A stretch of DNA of 13,880 bases from Muribaculaceae bacterium. Its GTDB lineage: Bacteria > Bacteroidota > Bacteroidia > Bacteroidales > Muribaculaceae. The stretch spans positions 1 through 13,880 of the forward strand of contig VSPM01000067.1 in assembly GCA_009775365.1 (NCBI GenBank), in the 5' to 3' direction. The translations under genes were made by a program, and so were the position numbers. The notes beneath the pieces were generated by a model, which was given only the letters and a program-made list of their open reading frames with translations, was not told the origin of the DNA and did no database searches. Positions 7,306 to 13,873 of the stretch are shown piece by piece. How positions within the stretch are numbered: position 1 is the first letter of the stretch; each line of letters starts with the position of its first letter.

Positions 7306-7848
7306 TCATCCCGGCATACGCTGCGGATTTCTCTTGCCCCATTTCACTATCACCACTGCAAGAAGCAACGACAGCATCGACCCGGCAAAGCAGGTGAACC
7401 AGCCCATCGTAATCACAAACTCCATGGAGGTGGGCAGGATGTGGGCTTCCATAGCCTCTCGCATCAATGCCGTTGTGGCGGCATATTCAGAAGCCATAGG
7501 AGAACTCTCTATCGACTCTATGGCGCTCCACACATATGAATGGATAAACCCGGGATCTACAAACATAAGATACAACGCCGACAGCAGACAGCATATAAGA
7601 GTGCCGAATATCACGGAATAGATGCCGCCTAACCACAGAGCAGATATTTTCATATACGAAGGCTCATCGCGGGATATCCGCCTCATAATAAACCCCAGCA
7701 TGACCGGGAAACCTGCGGCAAGGGGCAACAGAAGCATCGGCAACGCTTCTATGCGCAGACTCATAAGCAGGCATGCCGACATAATCGAAAGATAAAGGCC
7801 GACCGGCAATCCCGCCTCGGCAGCATAAGAATAGATAGATCTCTTCAC
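7306..7848 (-). CDS. DUF4199-family integral membrane protein
   Basis: A 180-residue protein with four predicted membrane segments (roughly residues 13-30, 36-54, 69-95 and 145-168), separated by a polar region around 100-140 containing IESIESSPMASEYAATTALMREAMEAH. Topology, length and position upstream of a GT2 glycosyltransferase match the Bacteroidota DUF4199 family, whose function is not known. The start is GTG at 7848: a TGA lies two codons upstream in frame and the next internal Met (M23) falls inside the first membrane segment. It begins 53 bases after the bioB stop. The 119 bases between it and the glycosyltransferase contain only a weak TAAATTCG promoter-like match, so read-through from upstream is likely but unproven. 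Confidence 0.8.
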   Translation of the reverse strand: MKRSIYSYAAEAGLPVGLYLSIMSACLLMSLRIEALPMLLLPLAAGFPVMLGFIMRRISRDEPSYMKISALWLGGIYSVIFGTLICCLLSALYLMFVDPGFIHSYVWSAIESIESSPMASEYAATTALMREAMEAHILPTSMEFVITMGWFTCFAGSMLSLLLAVVIVKWGKRNPQRMPG

Positions 7849-7901
7849 AAGTCAATAATTTGGTTATGAGGTTTGAGGTTTGGCCGATCGGCGCGTGTGG
7901 C

Positions 7902-8861
7902 TCAGAATTGCATCCCTGCCTCCTGAAACAATACGCGGTCGTCGGCTATTGTGTTGCTCACCGTGGTGAGCATGTCGCCCATCAGAACGCCGTTCATGCC
8001 TCCTGTCATGATGCGGAGCATCGATTTGTGGCTAAGGCGCATTCGTCCGCCGGCGAAGCGAAGCGACTTTGTGGGCATTATGAAGCGGAACAAAGCCACC
8101 GTGCGGATAATATCTTCCTCCGAAATGAGGGGCGTGTTTTCAAGAGGAGTCCCCTTTATGGGGTTTAGTATGTTGATTGGCACAGAATCGACATCAAGAT
8201 CGAGAAGTTCAAATGCAAAATCGATTCTGTCGGCCATGCTCTCCCCCATTCCGATTATGCCTCCGGAGCAAACTTCAAGCCCTGCCGCGCGGGCCGCCCT
8301 GATGGTGCGCCGTTTGTCGTCGGGAGTGTGTGTGGTGCAAAGAGTGCGGAAAAACTTGTCAGACGTCTCCATGTTGCAATGATAGCGTCTCACGCCGGCC
8401 TTCTTCAGCATCTTCATTTCTTCCTCCCCGAGAAGGCCCATCGACGCACAAAGATGGAGACCGGTGTTTTCTGAAAGCGAACGAAACACTTCGCAGAATG
8501 CCTCAAGATCTTTTTTCACCACTGAGCGACCGCTCGTCACAAGCGAAAACTTTCGAATACCCTCGCGGTCATTGTCCGAAGCCGCTTTCATCACCTCTTC
8601 AGGGTCAAGAAAATTGTAGGTGTCGCAACCGGTATGATGGCGCGATGCCTGGGCACACCATTTGCAATCCTCTCCGCAGCGACCGCTCCGGGCATTCACT
8701 ATCGAGCATGAGTCTACATTGTTGCCTTGCCATCGGCGGCTTATCTCATTGGCTGCGTCGCAAAGGGCATCAAGGTCAGGATATGCCGCAAGCCAGTCTG
8801 CCTCTTCTCGGCTCACCGGCTCTCCCCGCAATCCTTTCCCTTTCAAATCGTCTAATTTCAT
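7902..8861 (-). CDS. bioB: Biotin synthase (radical SAM), non-canonical auxiliary cluster site
   Basis: A 319-residue radical SAM enzyme that inserts sulfur into dethiobiotin, the last step of biotin synthesis. The SAM/[4Fe-4S] motif is C62-GED-C66-KW-C69. Other BioB signatures are YNFLDPEEV, HCNMETS (161-167), CSGGIIGMGES (198-208), INILNPIKGTPLE (230-241) and RFAGGRM (268-274). Against E. coli BioB, whose [2Fe-2S] ligands are C97, C128, C188 and R260, the matches are C138, C198 and R273, but C97 aligns with S106 in KFSLVTSGR (YCIVASGR in B. subtilis). One canonical sulfur-donor ligand is therefore missing. The ATG at 8861 gives the usual length. A -7 box lies upstream. No bioA, bioD or bioF gene is present in the window. 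Confidence 0.93.
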   Translation of the reverse strand: MKLDDLKGKGLRGEPVSREEADWLAAYPDLDALCDAANEISRRWQGNNVDSCSIVNARSGRCGEDCKWCAQASRHHTGCDTYNFLDPEEVMKAASDNDREGIRKFSLVTSGRSVVKKDLEAFCEVFRSLSENTGLHLCASMGLLGEEEMKMLKKAGVRRYHCNMETSDKFFRTLCTTHTPDDKRRTIRAARAAGLEVCSGGIIGMGESMADRIDFAFELLDLDVDSVPINILNPIKGTPLENTPLISEEDIIRTVALFRFIMPTKSLRFAGGRMRLSHKSMLRIMTGGMNGVLMGDMLTTVSNTIADDRVLFQEAGMQF

Positions 8862-8882
8862 TTGTCTGAATGTTAGTCTTCA

Positions 8883-8890
8883 CAAAATTA
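8883..8890 (-). promoter_or_regulatory. Bacteroidota -7 box upstream of bioB
   Basis: On the minus strand TAATTTTG fits TAnnTTTG exactly, 21 bases ahead of the bioB ATG. The flanking sequence is AT-rich, with no convincing -33 element. It probably drives bioB and possibly the whole minus-strand series down to 4782. Confidence 0.5.
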
Positions 8891-8974
8891 CTAATAATTT
8901 ATGACATAAGAAATAGCGGCAAGAACTTTTCCTCCCAAAAGTCCTCACCGCTCTTCACATAATGTTTGGTTATA

Positions 8975-9262
8975 TTATGGTCTATTATGTTGCAAAGCCA
9001 CAAACAGTCCATCGTGAAAAACCAGCACCAACGATTTGTAATCTCCAGGATTCGCAGCCGCTGTCAAAGACGCCACGAGCCCACCTTGGCTGCACCCGAG
9101 CAATGCCACGCGCTCAGGGTCTACAAAATCCCACCCTTTCACCGTTGCAGTGATGTCTTCCATATTCTCTTTCTCTGTGAATATGGTCATCTCAGTAGTG
9201 ACTCCATCGCTCTTGCTGTTGTTGCCGCCTCCGCAAAAATCAAAGATATAGCTTGCAACCCC
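8975..9262 (-). pseudogene. Alpha/beta hydrolase fragment
   Basis: An open stretch of about 95 codons reads GVASYIFDFCGGGNNSKSDG, then TTEMTIFTEKENMEDI, and later FVDPERVALLGCSQGGLVASLTAA. These are the core of an alpha/beta hydrolase: the FDFCGGG oxyanion-side loop, the GxSxGG nucleophile elbow (S in GCSQGG) and the helix behind it. The frame is closed upstream by a TGA at 9263-9265, directly before GVASY. Further plausible family sequence (ELRSRTGA) precedes that stop, so it may be a nonsense mutation. Downstream, family similarity ends after KSLVLV and the last ~15 residues look unrelated, so the acid and His of the triad are gone. It is a broken gene, co-oriented with the GH51 remnant and likely part of the same former locus. 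Confidence 0.7.
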
Positions 9263-9310
9263 TCAAGCACCTGTGCGACTCCGCAGCTCTGGCCTTCCAA
9301 TGCCACATAC

Positions 9311-9940
9311 TCAAGGCCTATGCACTGTCATTTCAGGATTCTCCATGCTGTTTTCCGCCTTTTTATCGGATGCACTAAGAGTTATCGCCTTTCCTTCGGG
9401 CAACACTTTTGAAGCATTCATCACGATAGTGGCATCATAAGGCTCATTTGTGGAGTTTACAACCTTTATGACAGTCTCACCTGCGCTCTCGTCATAGCCT
9501 GCCGCCGTGTAATGTCCGGTGGGGGCAGAAGCCATCTGCTCAAACACCTTTTTGCCATCGACAAAAGCGCTCACCTTGTTCCCTTCCCCAAGATCCACTT
9601 TCACCTTATACCATTTGTCTTTTTCAAGATGAAGGCTCTCTCCACCGGGATAATGGTCTACGTTGGATTCTCCGTTCGACACCCTGTTGATTGTCACAAC
9701 CTTCCTTTTCCGGCATTGTCAAACTCAAGTTGAAGAGTTGCCTTATAGTCGGTAGATTCAGGAGTGAGCACCGACGTATATTCCTGCCAGCCTCTCTCTT
9801 TCTCCACCTTGAATTGGCATGAGGCCAATACTTTGCCCGATTCTGCCACCACATTTGCAGTGACAGTGCCTTCAAACCCATGTGAGTTAAGATAAAATCT
9901 AAGATCATATTTATCTCCGCCAATAATCCTCATACTTATG
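9311..9940 (-). pseudogene. GH51 alpha-L-arabinofuranosidase remnant, catalytic domain deleted
   Basis: Two adjoining frames carry pieces of one Bacteroidota GH51 arabinofuranosidase. The upstream piece (about 9694-9930) reads GDKYDLRFYLNSHGFEGTV, then WQEYTSVLTPESTDYKATL and FDNAGKGRL, the carbohydrate-binding (CBM4/9-like) module that precedes the barrel. The downstream piece (9311-9697) starts TINRVSNGESNVDHYPGGES, with WYKVKVDLGEGNKVSAFVDGK, a concanavalin/LamG-like part, and ends with the C-terminal beta domain (GETVIKVVNSTNEPYDATIV, ENSMENPE). They abut at TTGTGA (9694-9699) in different frames. The (beta/alpha)8 barrel with both catalytic glutamates, which belongs between them, is missing, as is the N-terminus. 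This indicates a large internal deletion plus 5' loss, so it cannot be an active enzyme. A pipeline might call 9311-9697 a gene. Confidence 0.8.
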
Positions 9941-9969
9941 GCTATTGCCGCAACCCTTGCGGCAATAGC
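9941..9969. repeat. 13-bp perfect palindrome at the pseudogene junction
   Basis: GCTATTGCCGCAA (9941-9953) and its exact complement (9957-9969) flank a 3-base CCC loop. It sits exactly where the recognisable part of the GH51 remnant (-) stops and the regulator remnant (+) has not yet begun. Neither side has a T run, so it is not an obvious terminator. It could be a scar of the deletion that removed both N-termini. Confidence 0.85.
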
Positions 9970-10468
9970 AACGCCCGGGCCTCGCACTTATCTGAATTCC
10001 ATATGGGCATATGGAGAGAACGTGACCGATTCTCTCCGACTGAACCACAAGCAAAACAACTTGCGTTTTTTCTGTAGTTCCGAACCAGATATATGCGCGG
10101 ATTCACTTTCCTTCAGATTCATGCTTAAAGGCTACGACAATAGTTGGATATCCCCCTTCAAAGAGGGCTGGCTGTTTTACACAGATCTTCCGCCAGGCAC
10201 CTATGAATTCACAGCCCAATGCAGATTCGGGAACGTGCCTTGAGGGCCCGCCGCCACTCATAAATTTTCAATAATCTCCCCATGGTGGCGAACATGGTGA
10301 GCCTACACAGCCTATGCGATATTCGCACTTGCCATCATTGCATATATATCATACCTCATCAAAACTAAAATCAAAATACATAACGAACTGCTCACGGAAC
10401 GTAACAATCGGAGATTTAGAACTGAATTTGTTATCCAGGCTACTCGCGAATTCAGAACCCCACTCACC

Positions 10469-11404
10469 GTGATCCGCTCCATAATCGAAAAACTTAAATA
10501 TCCCTCGGAAACAAAACTTTCAAGAACCGACATACAGCATCTCAGGAACAGCAATGAAAAGCTCATGCAACTAATTGAAAATCTCGCCGATTTCAAAGAA
10601 TTGCATCCTGACATTTCAGAGATGACAAAACACGACATCTCTGAGATGGCGGATTTCCCTATAAATAGAGACATTTATGTGATGATTGTTGTCAAAGACA
10701 CTCAGCTTGCCGATGTAATAAGAAGGTGCATGGCCAGATTCATGACAGCCTCAATATGCGACACTGCGAACGTAATCGACACAATCTCTGAATCTCGTCC
10801 TGATGCAATCATAATCGACACCGACAACAGGGAGCAGATTTCTTATGACCTGATAAATAATCTGAAATGCAATCCTGAATTTAAGACAATACCGATTATA
10901 CTGATATCTGATTTCCACGACAGCCGAAACCTTCTTAAAGCCATCAAGTCTGAGGCCGACGATTTTTTGCCTAAGCCATTCAACTGTGAGGTGCTGGCTG
11001 CCTTGACATTAAAAAAGATAAAAGCATCAAAGATTAATGATTCTCTTCCTCAAAATGTTAAAGCACAGGTTGCCCTGCTCGAAAAGAAATCAGATAAAAT
11101 GTTTCTTGAAAATATCGACAGAATAATTGAAAATAACATTGCAGACCCGGAATTTGACATTAATACGCTCTCTGAAAAATTAAAAATAAGCAGGGCTCAT
11201 CTTTACAACAAGATAAAAGAGCTAAAGGGGATGTCACCGGCAGAATATCTTAGAGACACACGCCTTTCCAAAGCTTCCCTCCTTTTAAAAGAGAGCAGCC
11301 TGACAATAAAAGAAATCAAGGCAATGGTGGGGATGCCTGACCCAAATAACTTTAACAGAAGATTTAAAGAAAAATTCAAAACCCTGCCTTCCGACTTTCG
11401 CTGA
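10469..11404 (+). CDS. Surviving receiver-AraC ORF of the HTCS remnant
   Basis: The 3' part of the regulator remnant stays open for 311 codons from a GTG inside the HisKA region. It encodes the HisKA second helix (DIQHLRNSNEKLMQLIENLADFKEL, residues 21-45), a degenerate receiver (about 65-190) and an intact-looking AraC/XylS double helix-turn-helix (about 215-311, ending NFNRRFKEKFKTLPSDFR). In the receiver the phospho-acceptor Asp (IIIDTDN) and the Lys (LPKPFN) remain, but the usual acidic pair reads VKD, so one acidic residue is lost. No ATG or promoter is visible near the start. It could be an untranslated relic or, less likely, a soluble DNA-binding protein. Listed separately because gene finders will call it. 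Confidence 0.4.
   Translation: MIRSIIEKLKYPSETKLSRTDIQHLRNSNEKLMQLIENLADFKELHPDISEMTKHDISEMADFPINRDIYVMIVVKDTQLADVIRRCMARFMTASICDTANVIDTISESRPDAIIIDTDNREQISYDLINNLKCNPEFKTIPIILISDFHDSRNLLKAIKSEADDFLPKPFNCEVLAALTLKKIKASKINDSLPQNVKAQVALLEKKSDKMFLENIDRIIENNIADPEFDINTLSEKLKISRAHLYNKIKELKGMSPAEYLRDTRLSKASLLLKESSLTIKEIKAMVGMPDPNNFNRRFKEKFKTLPSDFR
10610..10648 (+). repeat. Imperfect 15-base direct repeat at the lost ATPase domain
   Basis: GACATTTCAGAGATG (10610-10624) and GACATCTCTGAGATG (10634-10648) match at 13 of 15 bases and encode DISEM twice, eight codons apart. In intact HTCS proteins this is where the HATPase domain follows HisKA. The repeat may mark the deletion or repair scar. Confidence 0.7.
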
Positions 11405-11458
11405 CACCTACATGGCCGACATAAGACCTACTCCCATAATCACAAAATACCACCACCA

Positions 11459-11490
11459 ATTGCAAGAATCTCCTTTATTTACTATCTTTG
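11459..11490 (+). promoter_or_regulatory. Bacteroidota promoter for nuclease-mnmE
   Basis: TATCTTTG (11483-11490) fits TAnnTTTG exactly. A TTG at 11460-11462 stands 20 bases upstream, the right place for the -33 element. The nuclease ATG is at 11536, leaving a leader of roughly 40 bases. The intergenic stretch 11405-11535 shows nothing else. Confidence 0.7.
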
Positions 11491-11535
11491 CAATGATTTT
11501 GAAGACATTCACACATAATTTAACACTTATTAATC

Positions 11536-12390
11536 ATGCCAAAAAGAAAAAGAACCGGACTAAGCAGCCTTGGAACTTTAATTACGGCCATGAGCATTTC
11601 GCTTATGGCGTGCGGAGCCATCATGTCGCTAAACTCTTCATGCGACAACGACTCACCTTCTTTCCCTGACGACAACCATACAGGCCAGACAGAACATTTC
11701 CCGGGACTGGAGACGGTGACGCTCCCGGAAGACCTTTACTCTCAAATAAAAGAATATATAGGATTTACTGTATCTTTCAACAAAGACAACAAGACTCCTA
11801 ACTATGTAGCGTGGGAGCTTTTGGGGGATGAGGTTAAAAATGACATCGACCGCACCGACAATTTCTGGACAGACCCCGATATTGAAGGATGTCCCTCCAC
11901 AAAAGACTACACCCGTTCTGGCTATGACAGAGGACACATGTGCCCCGCCGCCGACCAGAAGTGGAGCATTGAGGCTATGAACGACTGCTTTGTAATGGCA
12001 AACATATGCCCGCAAGACCATAAACTTAATGCCGGAGCATGGAACACTCTTGAAAACAAAGAGCGCCAATGGGCAAAACGAGACTCCGCAATCATGATTA
12101 TAGCAGGGCCGCTGTATTCGGCCGACGACACAAACAGAATTGGCAACGCCAAGGTGAGAGTGCCGGGAGCATTCTTTAAAGTGTTGCTCGCCCCTTATGT
12201 GGAAGAACCGCGTGGAATAGCTTTCGTTTATCCCAACATGACTTCCCCCGGCAATATGCAGGATTACGCCATGAGCATTGACGAACTTGAAAAAATCACC
12301 GGCTACGACTTCTTCCCGGCCCTACCCGATGAACTTGAAAAAACGGTGGAATCATCATTCTCGTTTAAAGAATGGAACAATTCGAAATGA
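11536..12390 (+). CDS. Exported DNA/RNA non-specific endonuclease (NucA type)
   Basis: A 284-residue member of the beta-beta-alpha-metal DNA/RNA non-specific endonuclease family. The active-site motif is D131-RGH-134 in SGYDRGHMCPAAD, where His is the general base; NICPQDHKLNAGAWNTLE (156-173) supplies the Mg2+-binding Asn and nearby Glu. The N-terminus is basic (MPKRKR), then hydrophobic (LGTLITAMSISLMACGAIMSL), with two candidate lipoprotein cysteines. C26 follows a canonical LMA lipobox. C36 is followed by DNDS, resembling the acidic surface-export signal of Bacteroidota lipoproteins but with a poorer lipobox. Either way the enzyme should act outside the inner membrane, probably degrading extracellular nucleic acid for nutrition. 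It has its own promoter and overlaps mnmE by ATGA. Cytoplasmic action is unlikely given the signal. Confidence 0.9.
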   Translation: MPKRKRTGLSSLGTLITAMSISLMACGAIMSLNSSCDNDSPSFPDDNHTGQTEHFPGLETVTLPEDLYSQIKEYIGFTVSFNKDNKTPNYVAWELLGDEVKNDIDRTDNFWTDPDIEGCPSTKDYTRSGYDRGHMCPAADQKWSIEAMNDCFVMANICPQDHKLNAGAWNTLENKERQWAKRDSAIMIIAGPLYSADDTNRIGNAKVRVPGAFFKVLLAPYVEEPRGIAFVYPNMTSPGNMQDYAMSIDELEKITGYDFFPALPDELEKTVESSFSFKEWNNSK

Positions 12391-13796
12391 ACCGTACAAT
12401 AACGGCTGTGTCTACTGCTCCGGGAGCCGGAGGCATAGCCGTTATCAGAATATCAGGGACTAAAGCCATCGAAATTGCAGACTCTGCATGGAAAGGTAAA
12501 AGTCTTACTGACGCTTTGAGCCATACGGCCCATCTCGGAAAGTATTACTCCACTTCCGGCGACCTGCTCGACGAAGCTGTAGCAACAATTTTCCGCGCGC
12601 CGGCATCTTTCACTGGCGAGGATGTTGTAGAGATCTCTGTGCACGGGTCTCGCTGGATTCAGAAAGAAATAATAGCCGACCTGATTCGCAGAGGCGCATA
12701 TGCGGCAGCTCCGGGCGAATTCACTCAGAGAGCATTTATCAACGGCCGCCTTGACCTCGCTCAGGCTGAAGGCGTAGCCGACCTTATTGCCTCTTCATCC
12801 AGGGCCGCACACAAACTCGCAATTTCCCAGACACGCGGAGGATTCTCCCGCGAACTTGAACTCCTCCGAGAAAAACTCGTAGATTTTGCATCTCTGCTTG
12901 AACTTGAGCTCGACTTCTCAGAAGAAGACGTGGAGTTTGCCGACAGGACAAGACTTTCCGAACTCGGGAATGCCATAATGAAAAAAATAACACGCCTCGC
13001 CAACTCCTATTCATCCGGGGCGGCTCTGAAAAACGGAGTGCCGGTAGTCATAGCCGGCATACCAAACGCAGGCAAATCGTCTTTGCTCAACCTTTTGCTA
13101 AGTGATGACAAAGCAATCGTTAGTGACATTCCGGGCACGACTCGCGACATCATTGAAGACACGGCAGAAATAGACGGCATACTCTATCGTTTCATTGACA
13201 CCGCCGGACTTCGCACAACATCCGATAAAGTTGAAAAACTTGGCATCGAGCGCGCCCGATTGCAGATGACCAAAGCGAGCATAATAATCTGGATTATCGA
13301 CCCCACCTCCCCTCTACAACCACAGACCCAAGAACTCGACACATTCATCAGCAACAACCTCGGATCAAAAATAATACTGCTTCAAAACAAGTCAGACATT
13401 AATAATAGCCCCCTTTTTGAACAACACCACATCACAGCCTCCACTGCAGAGAATCGGTGTAAGTCAGTTATGACATCATGCATGAAACCGATTCTATTCA
13501 GTGCATACACAGGCGAAGGGCTTGAGGAGCTTATTGAGAAGCTACACAACCTGGCAACAGATGGCTACAACCCGGACTCCGACTTAATCGTCACCAACGC
13601 CCGGCACTATCAGGCACTGCTACAGGCCCAAGCCCCTCTCCGGCAAGCATTAGCAGGCATCGACAATGGAATCTCAGCCGACTTCATAGCCCAGGACATA
13701 CGCGAAACCCTGCACCACCTCGGCACAATCACCGGCGCCATAACCACCGACACCCTCCTCCACACCATCTTCTCCCGCTTCTGCATCGGAAAGTGA
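12387..13796 (+). CDS. mnmE: tRNA uridine-5-carboxymethylaminomethyl(34) GTPase MnmE
   Basis: A 469-residue GTPase that, with MnmG, installs the (carboxymethyl)aminomethyl group on U34 of certain tRNAs in the cytoplasm. The N-terminal folate-binding domain has TAPGAGGIAVIRISG (10-24), EFTQRAFINGRLDLAQAEGV (111-130) follows, and a G domain is inserted in the helical domain: P-loop GIPNAGKSS (224-232), DIPGTTRD (247-254), DTAGLR (271-276) and NKSD (334-337). The C-terminus is the invariant FCIGK with the functional Cys (C466). I chose the ATG at 12387 because the conserved sequence starts there and it forms an ATGA overlap with the nuclease stop. An in-frame ATG at 12372 would add five residues and is the alternative. 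The protein is complete. Confidence 0.95.
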   Translation: MNRTITAVSTAPGAGGIAVIRISGTKAIEIADSAWKGKSLTDALSHTAHLGKYYSTSGDLLDEAVATIFRAPASFTGEDVVEISVHGSRWIQKEIIADLIRRGAYAAAPGEFTQRAFINGRLDLAQAEGVADLIASSSRAAHKLAISQTRGGFSRELELLREKLVDFASLLELELDFSEEDVEFADRTRLSELGNAIMKKITRLANSYSSGAALKNGVPVVIAGIPNAGKSSLLNLLLSDDKAIVSDIPGTTRDIIEDTAEIDGILYRFIDTAGLRTTSDKVEKLGIERARLQMTKASIIIWIIDPTSPLQPQTQELDTFISNNLGSKIILLQNKSDINNSPLFEQHHITASTAENRCKSVMTSCMKPILFSAYTGEGLEELIEKLHNLATDGYNPDSDLIVTNARHYQALLQAQAPLRQALAGIDNGISADFIAQDIRETLHHLGTITGAITTDTLLHTIFSRFCIGK

Positions 13797-13807
13797 CTTA
13801 GTTATTA

Positions 13808-13873
13808 GGGTGTTCAGTTCTATGTTCCAAAATTAACTCGCATTATTGAGTGTCCTGGAACGCAGAACCACCC
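13808..13873. repeat. Structured imperfect inverted repeat after mnmE
   Basis: Arms GGGTG/CACCC (13808-13812, 13869-13873), GTTCT/AGAAC (13817-13821, 13864-13868) and GTTCCA/TGGAAC (13824-13829, 13856-13861) pair with one 4-base bulge and one 2x2 mismatch. An inner ACTC/GAGT hairpin lies at 13836-13839/13848-13851. There is no T run, so it is not a plain terminator. It could be a structured RNA, a recombination site or the edge of an element that continues outside the window. Confidence 0.6.

Larger units (their letters stand above)
9985..11404 (+). pseudogene. Hybrid two-component system regulator remnant
   Basis: A single reading frame runs through pieces of a Bacteroidota hybrid two-component system (HTCS) regulator. 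It contains a Y_Y_Y domain (FRFMLKGYDNSWISPFKEGW and LPPGTYEFTAQ, to 10240), TGA at 10241, then FSIISPWWRTW followed by TGA at 10298 where family members read WWRTWWAY (a Trp-to-stop change), one membrane helix (10304-10360), a HisKA segment, a receiver domain and an AraC-type DNA-binding domain to the C-terminus. The periplasmic beta-propellers and the whole HATPase domain are absent. The H-box reads ATREFRTPLTV, so the phospho-accepting His is Arg (CGC at 10445-10447). Two nonsense codons, two domain losses and the dead His make this a pseudogene. It is divergent from the GH51 remnant, as a regulator of an arabinose-glycan locus would be. Confidence 0.8.

Noticed and set aside
7883..7892. 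GCCGATCGGC palindrome between bioB and the DUF4199 gene
   Set aside because: Only 10 bp, no partner site and no promoter beside it; likely chance.
9941..9969. Palindrome as an intrinsic terminator
   Set aside because: No T run follows the stem on either strand.
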